Positions 25,269 through 34,208 of a stretch of DNA of 64,000 nucleotides are shown here, piece after piece. Location: positions 124,001-188,000 of the forward strand of contig NZ_RMBX01000008.1 of NCBI RefSeq assembly GCF_003807585.1. The letters are read 5' to 3'. Made by a program: the position numbers and the translations under genes. This DNA comes from Chitinophaga barathri (GTDB taxonomy: Bacteria > Bacteroidota > Bacteroidia > Chitinophagales > Chitinophagaceae). A model generated the notes under the pieces. That model was not told the DNA's origin. It saw nothing but the letters and a program-made list of their open reading frames with translations, and made no database searches. Each line of letters opens with the position of its first letter. The stretch's first letter is position 1.

Positions 25269-25304
25269 AACACTTCCGCTGAACAAATTGTTGCGGAAAG
25301 TGTT
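25269..25304 (-). terminator. Hairpin downstream of prfA
   Basis: Arms AACACTTCCGC and GCGGAAAGTGTT (one bulge) 20 bp after the prfA stop. The downstream minus-strand tail is AT-rich (TTATTATGC) rather than a pure T-run. Confidence 0.55.
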
Positions 25305-25324
25305 TAAGCCTGTGTTAACTATTT

Positions 25325-26395
25325 TCAGAGCTGGTCCCCGGTCTTCATTTTTTCAGCGTTCTCCGCGAACTGGAGCGCCTGTACCATGTCTTCTATCTCC
25401 CCGTTCATAAATGCATCCATGTTATACACGGTCATACCAATGCGGTGGTCTGTAATACGGCCCTGGGGGTAATTGTAAGTGCGGATCTTTGCGGAGCGGT
25501 CCCCGGTGCTCACGAGGCTTTTCCTTTTGGAAGCGATCGCGTCCTCATGTTTGCGGACGGCGGCTTCGTATATGCGGGTGCGTAACATACGCATGGCAAT
25601 ATCTCTGTTCGAGTGCTGGCTGCGGCCTTCCTGGCATTCCACCACTACGCCCGTGGGGATGTGGGTGAGCCTCACGGCGGATTCCGTTTTGTTTACGTGC
25701 TGGCCACCCGCGCCGGAGGAACGGAAGGTGTCCATTTTGATGTCTGCTTCGCGAACGTCCACATCCACATCGTCCGCTTCAGGCAGCACAGCTACCGTGG
25801 CGGCGGAGGTATGCACGCGGCCGGATGCTTCCGTGGCCGGTACCCTTTGTACGCGGTGTACGCCGGATTCAAACTTGAGTGTACCATACACATCGTCTCC
25901 CGTCACTTCCACCACTACTTCCTTATAACCACCGGCACCGCCGGCGTTTTCGTTCATGATGGCGGTTTTCCAGCCTTTGTTTTCACAATAACGCAGGTAC
26001 ATCCTCAGCAGGTCGCCGGCAAACAGCGCCGCTTCGTCTCCCCCGGTACCGCCCCTGACCTCCAGGATAGCATTCCTTTCGTCCTGGGGGTCTTTCGGGA
26101 TCAGCAGGTTGCGGATGTCCGCCTCCATCTGGTCCTTCTGCTCGCTCAGGCTCTCGGTTTCTTCTTTCGCCAGTTCACGCATTTCGTCATCCCCGCTTTC
26201 CAGCACTTCTTTGTTGAAAGCAATGGAATCCAGCAGGTTGCGGTAAGCGTCGTACGCTTTTACGATCTTTTCAAGCTGGCGGTATTCTTTGCTGAGCTTG
26301 CTGAACTGTTTATTATCTTTTACCACTTCCGGGTTAGTAAGCGCAAGGGCTACCTGTTCGTACCGGCCTTTGATGGCATCTAATTTATCGATCAT
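25325..26395 (-). CDS. prfA: Peptide chain release factor 1
   Basis: Terminates translation at UAA and UAG. The 356-residue protein has a helical N-terminal domain, the codon-recognition PAT tripeptide at residues 186-188 (RVPATEASGR), and the catalytic GGQ at 230-232 (SSGAGGQHVNKTESAVRLTH). PAT rather than SPF identifies it as RF1 and not RF2. Its ATG is 165 bp from the divergent amidohydrolase start; no clean TAnnTTTG box is visible in that gap. It is followed by a hairpin. Confidence 0.97.
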   Translation of the reverse strand: MIDKLDAIKGRYEQVALALTNPEVVKDNKQFSKLSKEYRQLEKIVKAYDAYRNLLDSIAFNKEVLESGDDEMRELAKEETESLSEQKDQMEADIRNLLIPKDPQDERNAILEVRGGTGGDEAALFAGDLLRMYLRYCENKGWKTAIMNENAGGAGGYKEVVVEVTGDDVYGTLKFESGVHRVQRVPATEASGRVHTSAATVAVLPEADDVDVDVREADIKMDTFRSSGAGGQHVNKTESAVRLTHIPTGVVVECQEGRSQHSNRDIAMRMLRTRIYEAAVRKHEDAIASKRKSLVSTGDRSAKIRTYNYPQGRITDHRIGMTVYNMDAFMNGEIEDMVQALQFAENAEKMKTGDQL

Positions 26396-26560
26396 AATAA
26401 AATTTCTGTTTCGTGGAAACGTTTACGGGCTGCGGCGGATTATAATGATTCAGGGAAATTGCCGTATTTCGTAATCGCTTCGGGTTGCAAAATTACGTTT
26501 TTGCCCATTAATAAAAAGGGGGAAGCGGCCCGATCATTTTTAAATGTTAATTCGGAAAGC

Positions 26561-27703
26561 ATGATCAAGCTAACAGCAGGGGATATATTCGACGGGCAAA
26601 AGTTCCTGGGGGCGGACCGCTGCCTCATCCTGGACGAGGATGGCGCGGTATCGGCCATTGTGCCGCGCAGCTGGGCGGGTGAAGGGATCATTGAGGTGGA
26701 AGGCTGGCTTTGCCCCGGTTTTATCAATACCCACTGCCATCTTGAGCTTAGCCATATGAAAGGGCTGATCCCCGAAGGCACGGGCCTGCCCCTTTTCCTG
26801 CAATCCGTGATGGAACAGCGGGAAACGCCCCCGCCGGAGGCCGTGCTGGATGCCATGGACAAAGCCGTCGCCGCCATGAAGGCCGAAGGCATCGTAGCCG
26901 TGGGCGACATCTGCAATACCGCGGCCAGCCTCCCGCTCAAAACCCGCCCCGGCATGTACTGGCACAGCTTCGTGGAATGTATGGGGTTCATTGACGCGGC
27001 CGCCCCACGCAGGCTGGAGCATTCACTGGCCGTACTGGCCCGTTTCCGGGAAAAAGGCATGCCCGGCTCGCTGGTACCCCATGCCCCCTATTCCGTGTCC
27101 GCCACCCTGTTCAAACTGCTGGCCGGCATGGAAAACAATATCCCGGTGACCATCCACAACCAGGAATCCGCTTCGGAAGATTCCCTGTACCGCTCCAAAA
27201 CAGGCGCGTTCCTCGACTTTTACAAACATTTTAATATGGACATCTCCGGGTTCGGGATGACGGGCAAAACCAGCCTGCAAAGTTACCTGCCGTATTTTTC
27301 CTCTACCCCGCGCATGCTGCTGGTGCACAACACCTACACGCAGCCGGAAGACATCCGCTACGCCACCGCCCGTGAACAGGAGATATTCTGGTGCCTTTGC
27401 CCCAATGCGAACCTGTACATAGAAAGCCGCCTGCCGGATGTCACTGCCTTCATCAGTGAAGGGGCGCGCATCACGCTGGGTACGGACAGCCTGGCGTCCA
27501 ACCGGCAGCTGTCCATATGGGCGGAAATAAACACCATCCACCAGCATTTCCCGGAGATACCGATGGCTACCATCCTGCAATGGGCCACGCTGAACGGCGC
27601 GAAGGCACTGGGCATTTCAGCCACATACGGCAGCCTGGAGAAAGGAAAAAAACCGGGGCTTGTGCAGATACATAACGGTAACGCAAAAGCATACACGATT
27701 TAA
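26561..27703 (+). CDS. Amidohydrolase-family deaminase (chlorohydrolase/aminofutalosine deaminase-like)
   Basis: A 380-residue metal-dependent hydrolase of the TRZ/ATZ-SsnA group. The metal site is H58 and H60 (NTHCHLELSH), with a further His in TIHNQES, His in LLVHNTY and Asp in TLGTDSLASN. Enzymes of this group deaminate purine-like or cytosine-like compounds, and relatives act as aminofutalosine deaminase in an alternative menaquinone pathway; that specific role is only a possibility here. The frame is open upstream, but MIKLTAGDIFDG is the natural start. The mechanosensitive channel gene starts 22 bp downstream but has its own promoter box. Confidence 0.85.
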   Translation: MIKLTAGDIFDGQKFLGADRCLILDEDGAVSAIVPRSWAGEGIIEVEGWLCPGFINTHCHLELSHMKGLIPEGTGLPLFLQSVMEQRETPPPEAVLDAMDKAVAAMKAEGIVAVGDICNTAASLPLKTRPGMYWHSFVECMGFIDAAAPRRLEHSLAVLARFREKGMPGSLVPHAPYSVSATLFKLLAGMENNIPVTIHNQESASEDSLYRSKTGAFLDFYKHFNMDISGFGMTGKTSLQSYLPYFSSTPRMLLVHNTYTQPEDIRYATAREQEIFWCLCPNANLYIESRLPDVTAFISEGARITLGTDSLASNRQLSIWAEINTIHQHFPEIPMATILQWATLNGAKALGISATYGSLEKGKKPGLVQIHNGNAKAYTI

Positions 27704-27710
27704 TAATCAA

Positions 27711-27718
27711 TACATTTG
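27711..27718 (+). promoter_or_regulatory. -7 promoter box of MscS-type channel gene (TACATTTG)
   Basis: Exact TAnnTTTG match between the amidohydrolase stop (27703) and the channel ATG (27726). Only 7 nt separate box and ATG, predicting an almost leaderless transcript. Confidence 0.55.
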
Positions 27719-27725
27719 CACCACT

Positions 27726-28823
27726 ATGAATGACTTCTTAAACCAGCAATTCCTGGATAATTCCGTGAGGAACTATTTGATAGTGGCCGGTATTATCCTT
27801 TTCGTGTATTTCATCCGCCGTTACCTCTCCAAAGGGCTGGCAGCGGGCCTGTTCAAGCTGATCAAACACTGGAGCCCCAGCATTGCGCAGCAGGAATTTG
27901 TGCAGCTGCTCTTTAAGCCGCTGGAGTATTTCCTGCTCATGACTGCCTTTATTATGGCGAGCAATCACCTCGTGTTCCCTTCTGATCTGAACGTGATCGT
28001 GTACAACCGTGCGGCCGAACCTTACACCCTGCAAATGCTGCTCACCACGCTGCTCAAGATCGTGTTCAGCATGACCATCATACTCATCCTGCTCCGCCTG
28101 ATAGACTTTATCTCGCTGATCCTTGAGAAAAAAGCGGACCTCACGGAAGATAAAACAGACAACCAGTTCATCATATTTTTCCGTGACTTCTTTAAAGCCA
28201 TCATGTTTATCATCGGGGCGATGATCCTGATCAATATCCTGTTTGGCAAAGATGTGGTGGACAAGCTGGTGGCTGGTCTTGGCATCGGCGCGGCCGCCCT
28301 CGCCCTCGCCGCGAAAGAAAGCATCGAGAACCTGATCGGGTCGTTTATTATTTTTTCGGACAAACCGTTCCGCGTGGGAGATTTTGTGAAGGTGGACGCT
28401 TTCCAGGGCACCGTGGAGAAGATAGGCCTGCGCAGCACGCGCCTGCGCACGCTGGAAAAAACATTTGTAACGGTGCCGAATAAAAAGATGGTGGACAGCG
28501 TGCTGGACAACCTTTCCCTTCGCACGCAACAGCGTGTGTCGCTGAAGCTGGAGCTGGCGGGCGATACCACGTCGGACAAGGTGGCCTCCGTCGTGAAAAG
28601 CATCCAGGATTACCTGGACAAACACGAAGATGTGGAACCAGGCTACTCGGTGAACATGTTTGATTTCACAAAAGACTCCTACACCATCCAGGTGATCTAT
28701 ATGACCAATATCATTGAAGGCGCGGCTTACCTGGACCTCCGGGAGAATGTGAACCTTGCGGCCATCAGCATCCTGGAAAAGAACGGGGTGCGGCTGGCGA
28801 TGAGAACGGAATCCACGGTATAA
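27726..28823 (+). CDS. Small-conductance mechanosensitive channel (MscS family)
   Basis: A 365-residue inner-membrane channel that relieves osmotic pressure. Four hydrophobic helices (about 18-35, 60-85, 100-125, 152-175) precede the pore-lining helix and conserved MscS beta domain: VVDKLVAGLGIGAAALALAAKESIENLIGSFIIFSDKPFRVGDFVKVDAFQGTVEKIGLRSTRLRT. The last segment is the strongest family signature. ATG 27726 follows directly after a -7 box and gives a sensible N-terminus; the open frame further upstream overlaps the preceding gene and is not used. A good terminator follows. Confidence 0.93.
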   Translation: MNDFLNQQFLDNSVRNYLIVAGIILFVYFIRRYLSKGLAAGLFKLIKHWSPSIAQQEFVQLLFKPLEYFLLMTAFIMASNHLVFPSDLNVIVYNRAAEPYTLQMLLTTLLKIVFSMTIILILLRLIDFISLILEKKADLTEDKTDNQFIIFFRDFFKAIMFIIGAMILINILFGKDVVDKLVAGLGIGAAALALAAKESIENLIGSFIIFSDKPFRVGDFVKVDAFQGTVEKIGLRSTRLRTLEKTFVTVPNKKMVDSVLDNLSLRTQQRVSLKLELAGDTTSDKVASVVKSIQDYLDKHEDVEPGYSVNMFDFTKDSYTIQVIYMTNIIEGAAYLDLRENVNLAAISILEKNGVRLAMRTESTV

Positions 28824-28843
28824 TTTATTCAAATGCCCATAGT

Positions 28844-28876
28844 AAAAGCGCCCCGGAAACATTCGAGGCGCTTTTG
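28844..28876 (+). terminator. Terminator of MscS-type channel gene
   Basis: Stem AAAAGCGCC/GGCGCTTTT (28844-28852, 28867-28875) followed by TGTTTG, 20 bp past the stop. Confidence 0.75.
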
Positions 28877-28890
28877 TTTGCATCATCCTG

Positions 28891-28919
28891 CAAAAGGAAA
28901 AGGCTGCCAAAAGACAGCC
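28891..28919 (-). terminator. Terminator of thioredoxin-fold gene
   Basis: Stem GGCTG/CAGCC (28902-28906, 28915-28919) followed on the minus strand by TTTTCCTTTT. It lies 27 bp past the stop of the thioredoxin-fold gene and back-to-back with the channel gene's terminator. Confidence 0.65.
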
Positions 28920-28945
28920 CTCATTGTATTCGTCAAGTTAACTGC

Positions 28946-29461
28946 TTAGTCTTTTTTGTTCATCTTCATGATGATCTGCGCGAGGTCCTGCTCCACGGAT
29001 TCTTTCGAATTACCGGAGATGCGGCCTTCTTCTTTACCGTCGCGCATCACGAGGATGGTGGGCACGCGTTTGATCTTATAGCCGTCCGCCACATCGTTGC
29101 CGGTGTTGCCGGAGTTGTCCGCGCCGTACATGTGAATGCTTTCTTCGGGCACACTGGCCAGGATCATCACTTTGTAAAAACGGCCCAGCAGGTTCTGGCT
29201 GGCTTCGTCTGTGGTGTTCACCAGCGCTACCAGCTGGATCTTGTCTTTATTGGACTTGATATAATTAACCATGGTCGAATTGGCATCGTAGCGGTTTACA
29301 CCATTGTGAAACCATGTAAATGCGGAATCAGCCAGCAGCTGCTTCATTTTAAATTCCCCTTTCAGCTGTTTGCTCTGTGCCGCATGGTTGTGACTGCTCT
29401 GTGCCATTGTCACGGAGCTTAACAACAATCCGCACCCCAGTAATACTTTGTGTAAACGCAT
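28946..29461 (-). CDS. Secreted thioredoxin-fold protein lacking CXXC
   Basis: A 171-residue protein with a signal peptide (ending VTMAQ, residue 21). The fold is shown by the central strand IQLVALVNTTDEAS (about 75-88) and by the cis-proline segment YKIKRVPTILVMRDGKEEGRISG (P134). At the place of the redox-active CXXC there is no cysteine (NTTDEA), so it cannot be a normal disulfide oxidoreductase. The only Cys lies in the signal peptide. It may be a binding or chaperone-like protein. It starts 10 bp after the MerR gene and is probably cotranscribed. Confidence 0.8.
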   Translation of the reverse strand: MRLHKVLLGCGLLLSSVTMAQSSHNHAAQSKQLKGEFKMKQLLADSAFTWFHNGVNRYDANSTMVNYIKSNKDKIQLVALVNTTDEASQNLLGRFYKVMILASVPEESIHMYGADNSGNTGNDVADGYKIKRVPTILVMRDGKEEGRISGNSKESVEQDLAQIIMKMNKKD

Positions 29462-29471
29462 AATTTGTGAT

Positions 29472-30014
29472 TTATAATTGATCTTTTAACTCTGTCAGAA
29501 ATTGCCGCACTTTTTGCAGGCTTTTGATCATTTCGAAGTTCCGGGAAGCGGAACGTTTGTCTTCCCGCAGCTTCTGTTTGGCTCCTTCTATCGTGTATTT
29601 GCGCTCGCGCAGCAGGTGATAGATGAGTTTCAGGTTGTGAATGTCTTCCTGCCGGAAAAGACGGTCGCCCTTACGGTTCTTTTTGGGTTGCAGAATATCG
29701 AATTCATTTTCCCAATAACGGATGAGGGAGGTATTCACGCGGAACATGCCGGCCACTTCGCTGATGGAATAGTATTGTTTGTCCAGCGTGAGTTTTTCCA
29801 GTTCCTGGATCACATGCGGATCGCCCGCCAGCTCCTTCAGACTTTTACGGCCACGCTTTTTGCCTTTCGGCGGAGCGCCGTCTGCGGGAAGGGCGGCCTC
29901 AGCACCTTCCGCATCCGCCTCTCCGTTTTCCCCGGGCTGGGGCCGGACGGGCGTTTTTACAGGTGCGGGCTTTTGCGGCTCGGCGGCTCCGAATAAGTCC
30001 AGTTGCTGCATCAT
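29472..30014 (-). CDS. MerR-family transcriptional regulator
   Basis: A 180-residue regulator. The first 60 residues are low-complexity, Pro/Ala/Gly-rich, ending in a basic patch (KGKKRGRKSLKEL). The MerR winged HTH follows at about 83-155 (YYSISEVAGMFRVNTSLIRYWENEF, GDRLFRQEDIHNLKLIYHLL), and a short C-terminal helix ends the protein. There is no effector-binding domain or metal-binding Cys cluster. This short form next to an M23 peptidase gene and alaS recurs in Bacteroidota in my recollection. Targets are unknown. Confidence 0.9.
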   Translation of the reverse strand: MMQQLDLFGAAEPQKPAPVKTPVRPQPGENGEADAEGAEAALPADGAPPKGKKRGRKSLKELAGDPHVIQELEKLTLDKQYYSISEVAGMFRVNTSLIRYWENEFDILQPKKNRKGDRLFRQEDIHNLKLIYHLLRERKYTIEGAKQKLREDKRSASRNFEMIKSLQKVRQFLTELKDQL

Positions 30015-30109
30015 AACCGAAATAAATTGTATTGATAAAAAGAATACGGATACAATATTACGGAATCCATTTTATGCACAACCCGCCTTTTCCTCCAATA
30101 ATCATTCCA

Positions 30110-31087
30110 TTAATCGAAAGACTGGTTGCCCGAACGCGCAATCTTCAGCATACGGTCAAATTGCTCAGGGGTAAGATCGTTATAGAAGAAGTACACGGGA
30201 TCTACTTTGGAGCCATTTTTCATGACTTCGTAATGGCAGTGGGGGCCGGTGGATTTGCCGGTGCTGCCTACCCAGCCCAGCACATCGCCGCGTTTTACCG
30301 CCTGGCCGCGTTTTACTTTCATGCGCACCATGTGGCCGTACAGGGATTTGTACCCGTAACCATGATTTACCACCACGTGATTGCCATACCCCACATCACT
30401 CAGGCTCGCTTCTTCTATAGTACCGTCGCCGGTGGCATAGATGGGCGTGCCGGAAGGCGCAGTGAAGTCCAGGCCGCTGTGAAACTTCATGGTTTTATAG
30501 ATCGGGTCTATCCGGTAACCGTAGCCGGAGGCGATACGGTCCAGGTCTTTGTTGGACACTGGCTGGATGGCCGGGATAGAAGCCAGCATTTTTTGTTTGT
30601 TCTTGATAAGATCTTCGATCTGTTTGTAGGATCTCTCCTGTACCTTCACGCGGTTGTTCAGCTCGGTGAGCATGGTGGCGGAAGCGGCTATCAGTTCGTT
30701 ATTGGCTTTGGATTCCAGGCGGAGGTTTTCCGCTTCTTTGTCTTTCCCGGGTTTGCCGGCACGCACGCTGTCCGCGATGGGCGCGGCTTCGAAGATGACG
30801 CGGTAGATCTCGTTGTCCCGGTGCTGCAGCTCGTCCAGCGAACCTTTCATTTCGGCCATGCGGCCTTTCAGCACGTCGTATTCCTCTTTCATGCTTTCAA
30901 TGTCCTGGCGCAGGAATTTTTCCTTGGGCGATTCCAGGAAGCGGTAAGCGACAGAAAGGAATAAGATCCCGGTAACGATGGCAGCCGAGAGAAACCCCAG
31001 GATGCGCAAAATTTTAACCCGTACGGAGATTACGAGCTTTTCGTATTTAAGTGTTTGAGTATTGTAGAAATATTTGACCTTCTTCAT
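30110..31087 (-). CDS. M23-family (LytM) peptidoglycan endopeptidase with coiled coil
   Basis: A 325-residue inner-membrane-anchored protein. One transmembrane helix (about 28-48) is followed by a coiled coil (about 55-165, KEEYDVLKGRMAEMKGSLDEL and TELNNRVKVQERSYKQIEDL) and a LytM/peptidase M23 domain. The zinc ligands H203 and D207 (HSGLD) and H283/H285 (HCHYEV) are all present, so it should be an active peptidoglycan endopeptidase. The architecture resembles EnvC/NlpD-like cell-wall remodelling enzymes. MerR follows 95 bp downstream; alaS is divergent. Confidence 0.93.
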   Translation of the reverse strand: MKKVKYFYNTQTLKYEKLVISVRVKILRILGFLSAAIVTGILFLSVAYRFLESPKEKFLRQDIESMKEEYDVLKGRMAEMKGSLDELQHRDNEIYRVIFEAAPIADSVRAGKPGKDKEAENLRLESKANNELIAASATMLTELNNRVKVQERSYKQIEDLIKNKQKMLASIPAIQPVSNKDLDRIASGYGYRIDPIYKTMKFHSGLDFTAPSGTPIYATGDGTIEEASLSDVGYGNHVVVNHGYGYKSLYGHMVRMKVKRGQAVKRGDVLGWVGSTGKSTGPHCHYEVMKNGSKVDPVYFFYNDLTPEQFDRMLKIARSGNQSFD

Positions 31088-31211
31088 GAACCTTGAGGGT
31101 TGATATGGTGCGCGAACGATTCAACGCGCTGTCCGGATTTTTAGTATCAGTGCATTCCCCGGTTTTTTTCACAGGAAAACGGCGGTTATGCCTTGTTTTT
31201 GTTTATTTCAA

Positions 31212-31219
31212 TATTTTTG
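31212..31219 (+). promoter_or_regulatory. Probable -7 promoter box of alaS (TATTTTTG)
   Basis: Exact TAnnTTTG match in the 329-bp gap between the M23 gene and alaS, with a TTG 16 nt upstream. Transcripts from here would have a leader of about 190 nt containing an 8-bp inverted repeat. The remainder of the gap shows no gene. Confidence 0.45.
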
Positions 31220-31271
31220 CACCGCATTCAACCTACGCTAAAAAAATTGTACGGTTAAACCGGGGTCCGCA

Positions 31272-31290
31272 AACCTAATGGAATTAGGTT
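31272..31290. repeat. 8-bp inverted repeat in alaS leader
   Basis: AACCTAAT and ATTAGGTT with a 3-nt spacer. It is not followed by a T-run, so an operator or small RNA hairpin is more likely than a terminator. Confidence 0.5.
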
Positions 31291-31416
31291 AAAACGTCAA
31301 CCTTTTGAATCTCAATTTCTCAGCGGTCCACTTTGCAATAACCACAAATTAAAGGGAAATTTGGGATGGATGCAATTATAAAGTTAAAATTAGATATTAA
31401 TACACAGTAATATTTT

Positions 31417-34032
31417 ATGACCGCAGCTGAGATCAGACAACAATTCCTCGATTTTTTCGCTTCAAAAGGCCACCAGATAGTGCCCAGCGCACCTATCGTG
31501 GTAAAAAACGACCCCACCCTGCTGTTCACCAACGCGGGTATGAACCAGTTCAAAGACCTTTTTCTCGGCAATAAGCCGGCGCCTTACAAAAGAGCGGCGG
31601 ACACCCAGAAATGCCTGCGGGTAAGCGGTAAACATAACGACCTGGAGGAAGTGGGCATAGACACCTATCACCACACCATGTTCGAAATGCTGGGCAACTG
31701 GAGCTTTGGGGACTATTTCAAAAAAGAAGCCATCCAATGGAGCTGGGAGCTGCTCACGGAAGTGTATAAATTACCGAAAGACCGGTTGTATGTAACTGTA
31801 TTTGAAGGAGATAAGAAAGAAAACCTGGAGCCGGACACCGAAGCGAAGGACTACTGGAAACAATATATCCAGGAAGACCGCATCCTGATGGGCAACAAAA
31901 AGGATAATTTCTGGGAAATGGGCGATACCGGCCCCTGCGGCCCCTGCACGGAAATTCACGTGGATTGCCGCACCGATGAGGAAAGGGCCAAAGTTCCCGG
32001 GAAAGACCTCGTGAACAACGACCATCCGCAGGTGATCGAAATATGGAACAACGTATTCATGCAGTTCAACCGCATGAAAGATAAAAGCCTGGAACCCCTC
32101 CCCGCCAAACATGTGGACACCGGGATGGGCTTCGAGCGCCTCGCACGCGTGATCCAGGGCAAACAGAGCAATTACGACACGGACGTGTTCATGCCACTGA
32201 TCCATGCCACTGAAAAACTTTGCGGCAAACAATACGGGCAGACCGAAAAAACAGATATCGCGTTCCGCGTGATCGCGGACCATATCCGTGCTATCTGCTT
32301 CACGATCGCGGACGGCCAGCTGCCCTCCAACAATGGAGCCGGCTACGTGATCCGCCGCATCCTGCGCCGCGCCGTACGGTATTATTTCTCTTTCCTGGAC
32401 GTAAAAAAACCATTGCTGCATGAGCTGGTGCCCGTACTGGCCGCACAGTTCAGCAAAGTATTCCCCGAGCTGGAGCAGCAGACGGACTTTGTGAAAAAAG
32501 TAGTGTTTGAAGAAGAAAACAGCTTCCTCCGTACCCTGGACAGCGGCCTTCGCCGACTGGACGTGATCACCGCCGGGGAAAAATCCAAAACCATCGAAGG
32601 CCCCGTAGCCTTTGAATTATACGACACTTTCGGTTTCCCGCTGGACCTTACCATGCTCATCGCTTCGGAAAAAGGATTTAAAGTGGACGAAGAAGGCTTC
32701 ACCGCCGAAATGAAAAAACAGAAGGACCGCTCCCGCGCCGCCACCGAGCTGGACATGGGGGACTGGACCCTCCTGCAGGACCAGCCTTCCGGCGTCTTTA
32801 TCGGCTACAACCAGCTGAGCGCCGAAGCCAAAGTGCTCAAATACCGTAAGATCAAAGCCAAAGGCAAGGAACAATACCAGCTGGTGCTGGACCAGACGCC
32901 CTTCTACGCGGAAAGCGGCGGCCAGGTAGGCGATACCGGCGTGTTCCGTTTCAGCGGCGAAACCATCCCCGTGACGGACACCAAAAAGGAAAACGACCTG
33001 ATCGTACATTTCGTGGACAGCCTGCCCGCCAAGATAGAAGGCACCGTACTGGCTGAAGTGGATGCCGCCAAAAGGCTGGACACCGCCCGCCATCACTCCG
33101 CTACCCACCTGCTGCACGCGGCTTTGCGCCAGGTATTGGGCACTCACGTAGCCCAGAAAGGCTCGCTCGTCAATGCCGACTATCTCCGCTTCGACTTCAG
33201 CCATTTCGCCAAGGTGACGGACGAGGAGCTGGCGCAGATCGAAACGATCGTGAACGAAAAGATCAGGGAAAATATCCCTGTTGTAATAAAAGAACTCCCG
33301 CGCGAAGAAGCGCTGAAGCTGGGTGCTATGGCCCTCTTCGGTGAAAAATACGGGGATACCGTACGCGTGGTGACCATAGACCCCGCATATTCCATCGAGC
33401 TTTGCGGTGGCACCCATGTAGGGTACACCGGTGAGCTGGGGCTGTTTAAATTCATCGCGGAAAGCGCGGTAGCCGCGGGCGTACGAAGGGTGGAAGCCCT
33501 CACCGGGGCCAAAGCAGAAGCTTATGTGAATGAACAGCTGGCCCAGCTGAAGGAGATCAAAGCCCTCGTCAAAAACCCGAAAGAGCCAGCCAAAGCACTG
33601 GAAACGATCATGGCGGACAAGGTTGCGCTGGAAAAACAACTGGCTGCCCTGGAAGTGAAACAGGCCGTACAGCTGGCCGCCACCCTGCCCCAGCAGGCAG
33701 TAGCGGTGAACGGCGTGCAGTTCCTCGGCGCCCTGCTAGACGCTGCCAGCGCGGATATGCTCCGGCAGGTGGCCACTTCCGTAAAGGACCTTCTAACGGC
33801 TCCTTTTGTGGTAGTGCTGGCCTCCAATATCGCCGGCAAGGCGCAGGTATCCGTATTGCTGTCGGACGACCTGGTGAAGTCCAAAGGGCTGAACGCGCAG
33901 AAGATCATTAAAGAGCAGGTGGCCGGCCTCATCAAAGGCGGCGGCGGCGGGCAGCCTACCCAGGCGAACGCCGGCGGGCAGGATGTGAGCCAGCTGCAGC
34001 AGGTGATCGAAAATGTGAAGGGAATTTTATAA
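31417..34032 (+). CDS. alaS: Alanine--tRNA ligase
   Basis: Charges tRNA-Ala. The 871-residue protein has the complete family layout: class II catalytic core beginning AEIRQQFLDFFASKGH, motif 2 in the KCLRVSGKHNDLEEVG region, the editing domain with the HHSATHLLHAALRQVL zinc motif (around residues 560-575) and the second half of that site in CGGTHVGYTGELG, then a C-terminal domain with GGGGGQPTQANAGG. All key motifs are intact. It is divergent from the M23/MerR/thioredoxin unit and ends in a strong terminator. Confidence 0.98.
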   Translation: MTAAEIRQQFLDFFASKGHQIVPSAPIVVKNDPTLLFTNAGMNQFKDLFLGNKPAPYKRAADTQKCLRVSGKHNDLEEVGIDTYHHTMFEMLGNWSFGDYFKKEAIQWSWELLTEVYKLPKDRLYVTVFEGDKKENLEPDTEAKDYWKQYIQEDRILMGNKKDNFWEMGDTGPCGPCTEIHVDCRTDEERAKVPGKDLVNNDHPQVIEIWNNVFMQFNRMKDKSLEPLPAKHVDTGMGFERLARVIQGKQSNYDTDVFMPLIHATEKLCGKQYGQTEKTDIAFRVIADHIRAICFTIADGQLPSNNGAGYVIRRILRRAVRYYFSFLDVKKPLLHELVPVLAAQFSKVFPELEQQTDFVKKVVFEEENSFLRTLDSGLRRLDVITAGEKSKTIEGPVAFELYDTFGFPLDLTMLIASEKGFKVDEEGFTAEMKKQKDRSRAATELDMGDWTLLQDQPSGVFIGYNQLSAEAKVLKYRKIKAKGKEQYQLVLDQTPFYAESGGQVGDTGVFRFSGETIPVTDTKKENDLIVHFVDSLPAKIEGTVLAEVDAAKRLDTARHHSATHLLHAALRQVLGTHVAQKGSLVNADYLRFDFSHFAKVTDEELAQIETIVNEKIRENIPVVIKELPREEALKLGAMALFGEKYGDTVRVVTIDPAYSIELCGGTHVGYTGELGLFKFIAESAVAAGVRRVEALTGAKAEAYVNEQLAQLKEIKALVKNPKEPAKALETIMADKVALEKQLAALEVKQAVQLAATLPQQAVAVNGVQFLGALLDAASADMLRQVATSVKDLLTAPFVVVLASNIAGKAQVSVLLSDDLVKSKGLNAQKIIKEQVAGLIKGGGGGQPTQANAGGQDVSQLQQVIENVKGIL

Positions 34033-34059
34033 TAAACATCTCATTATCAATACCATTGA

Positions 34060-34089
34060 ACGGGCTTCCAAAATGGAAGCCCGTTTTTT
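34060..34089 (+). terminator. Terminator of alaS
   Basis: Perfect 11-bp stem ACGGGCTTCCA/TGGAAGCCCGT with a 3-nt loop, followed by six T. It lies 27 bp past the stop. Confidence 0.92.
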
Positions 34090-34147
34090 ATGATGCCTGT
34101 TCGGTGGAATATGCAGGAATAGGCAGAACACTTTTCCACTTTTACAT

Positions 34148-34208
34148 AAAGGTTAGACAAAGGTTACACCGGCTTTTATAAAGGTTACAGTGAGTTAGAC
34201 AAAGGTTA
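34148..34208. repeat. Four direct copies of AAAGGTTA
   Basis: AAAGGTTA occurs at 34148, 34159, 34180 and 34201, twice as part of the longer GTTAGACAAAGGTTA. The following 100 bp are AT-rich with repeated TATAGGAT-like strings. The whole 338-bp gap 34033-34370 between alaS and the TonB receptor holds no convincing gene. The role of the repeat is unknown; protein-binding sites or decayed repeat DNA are possible. Confidence 0.6.

Noticed and set aside
30032..30964. Plus-strand open frame opposite the M23 peptidase gene
   Set aside because: Antisense shadow; the minus-strand frame has all zinc ligands of a LytM enzyme.
34148..34208. CRISPR array from the AAAGGTTA copies
   Set aside because: Units are only 8-15 bp with irregular spacing of 11, 21 and 21 bp and no cas genes nearby.
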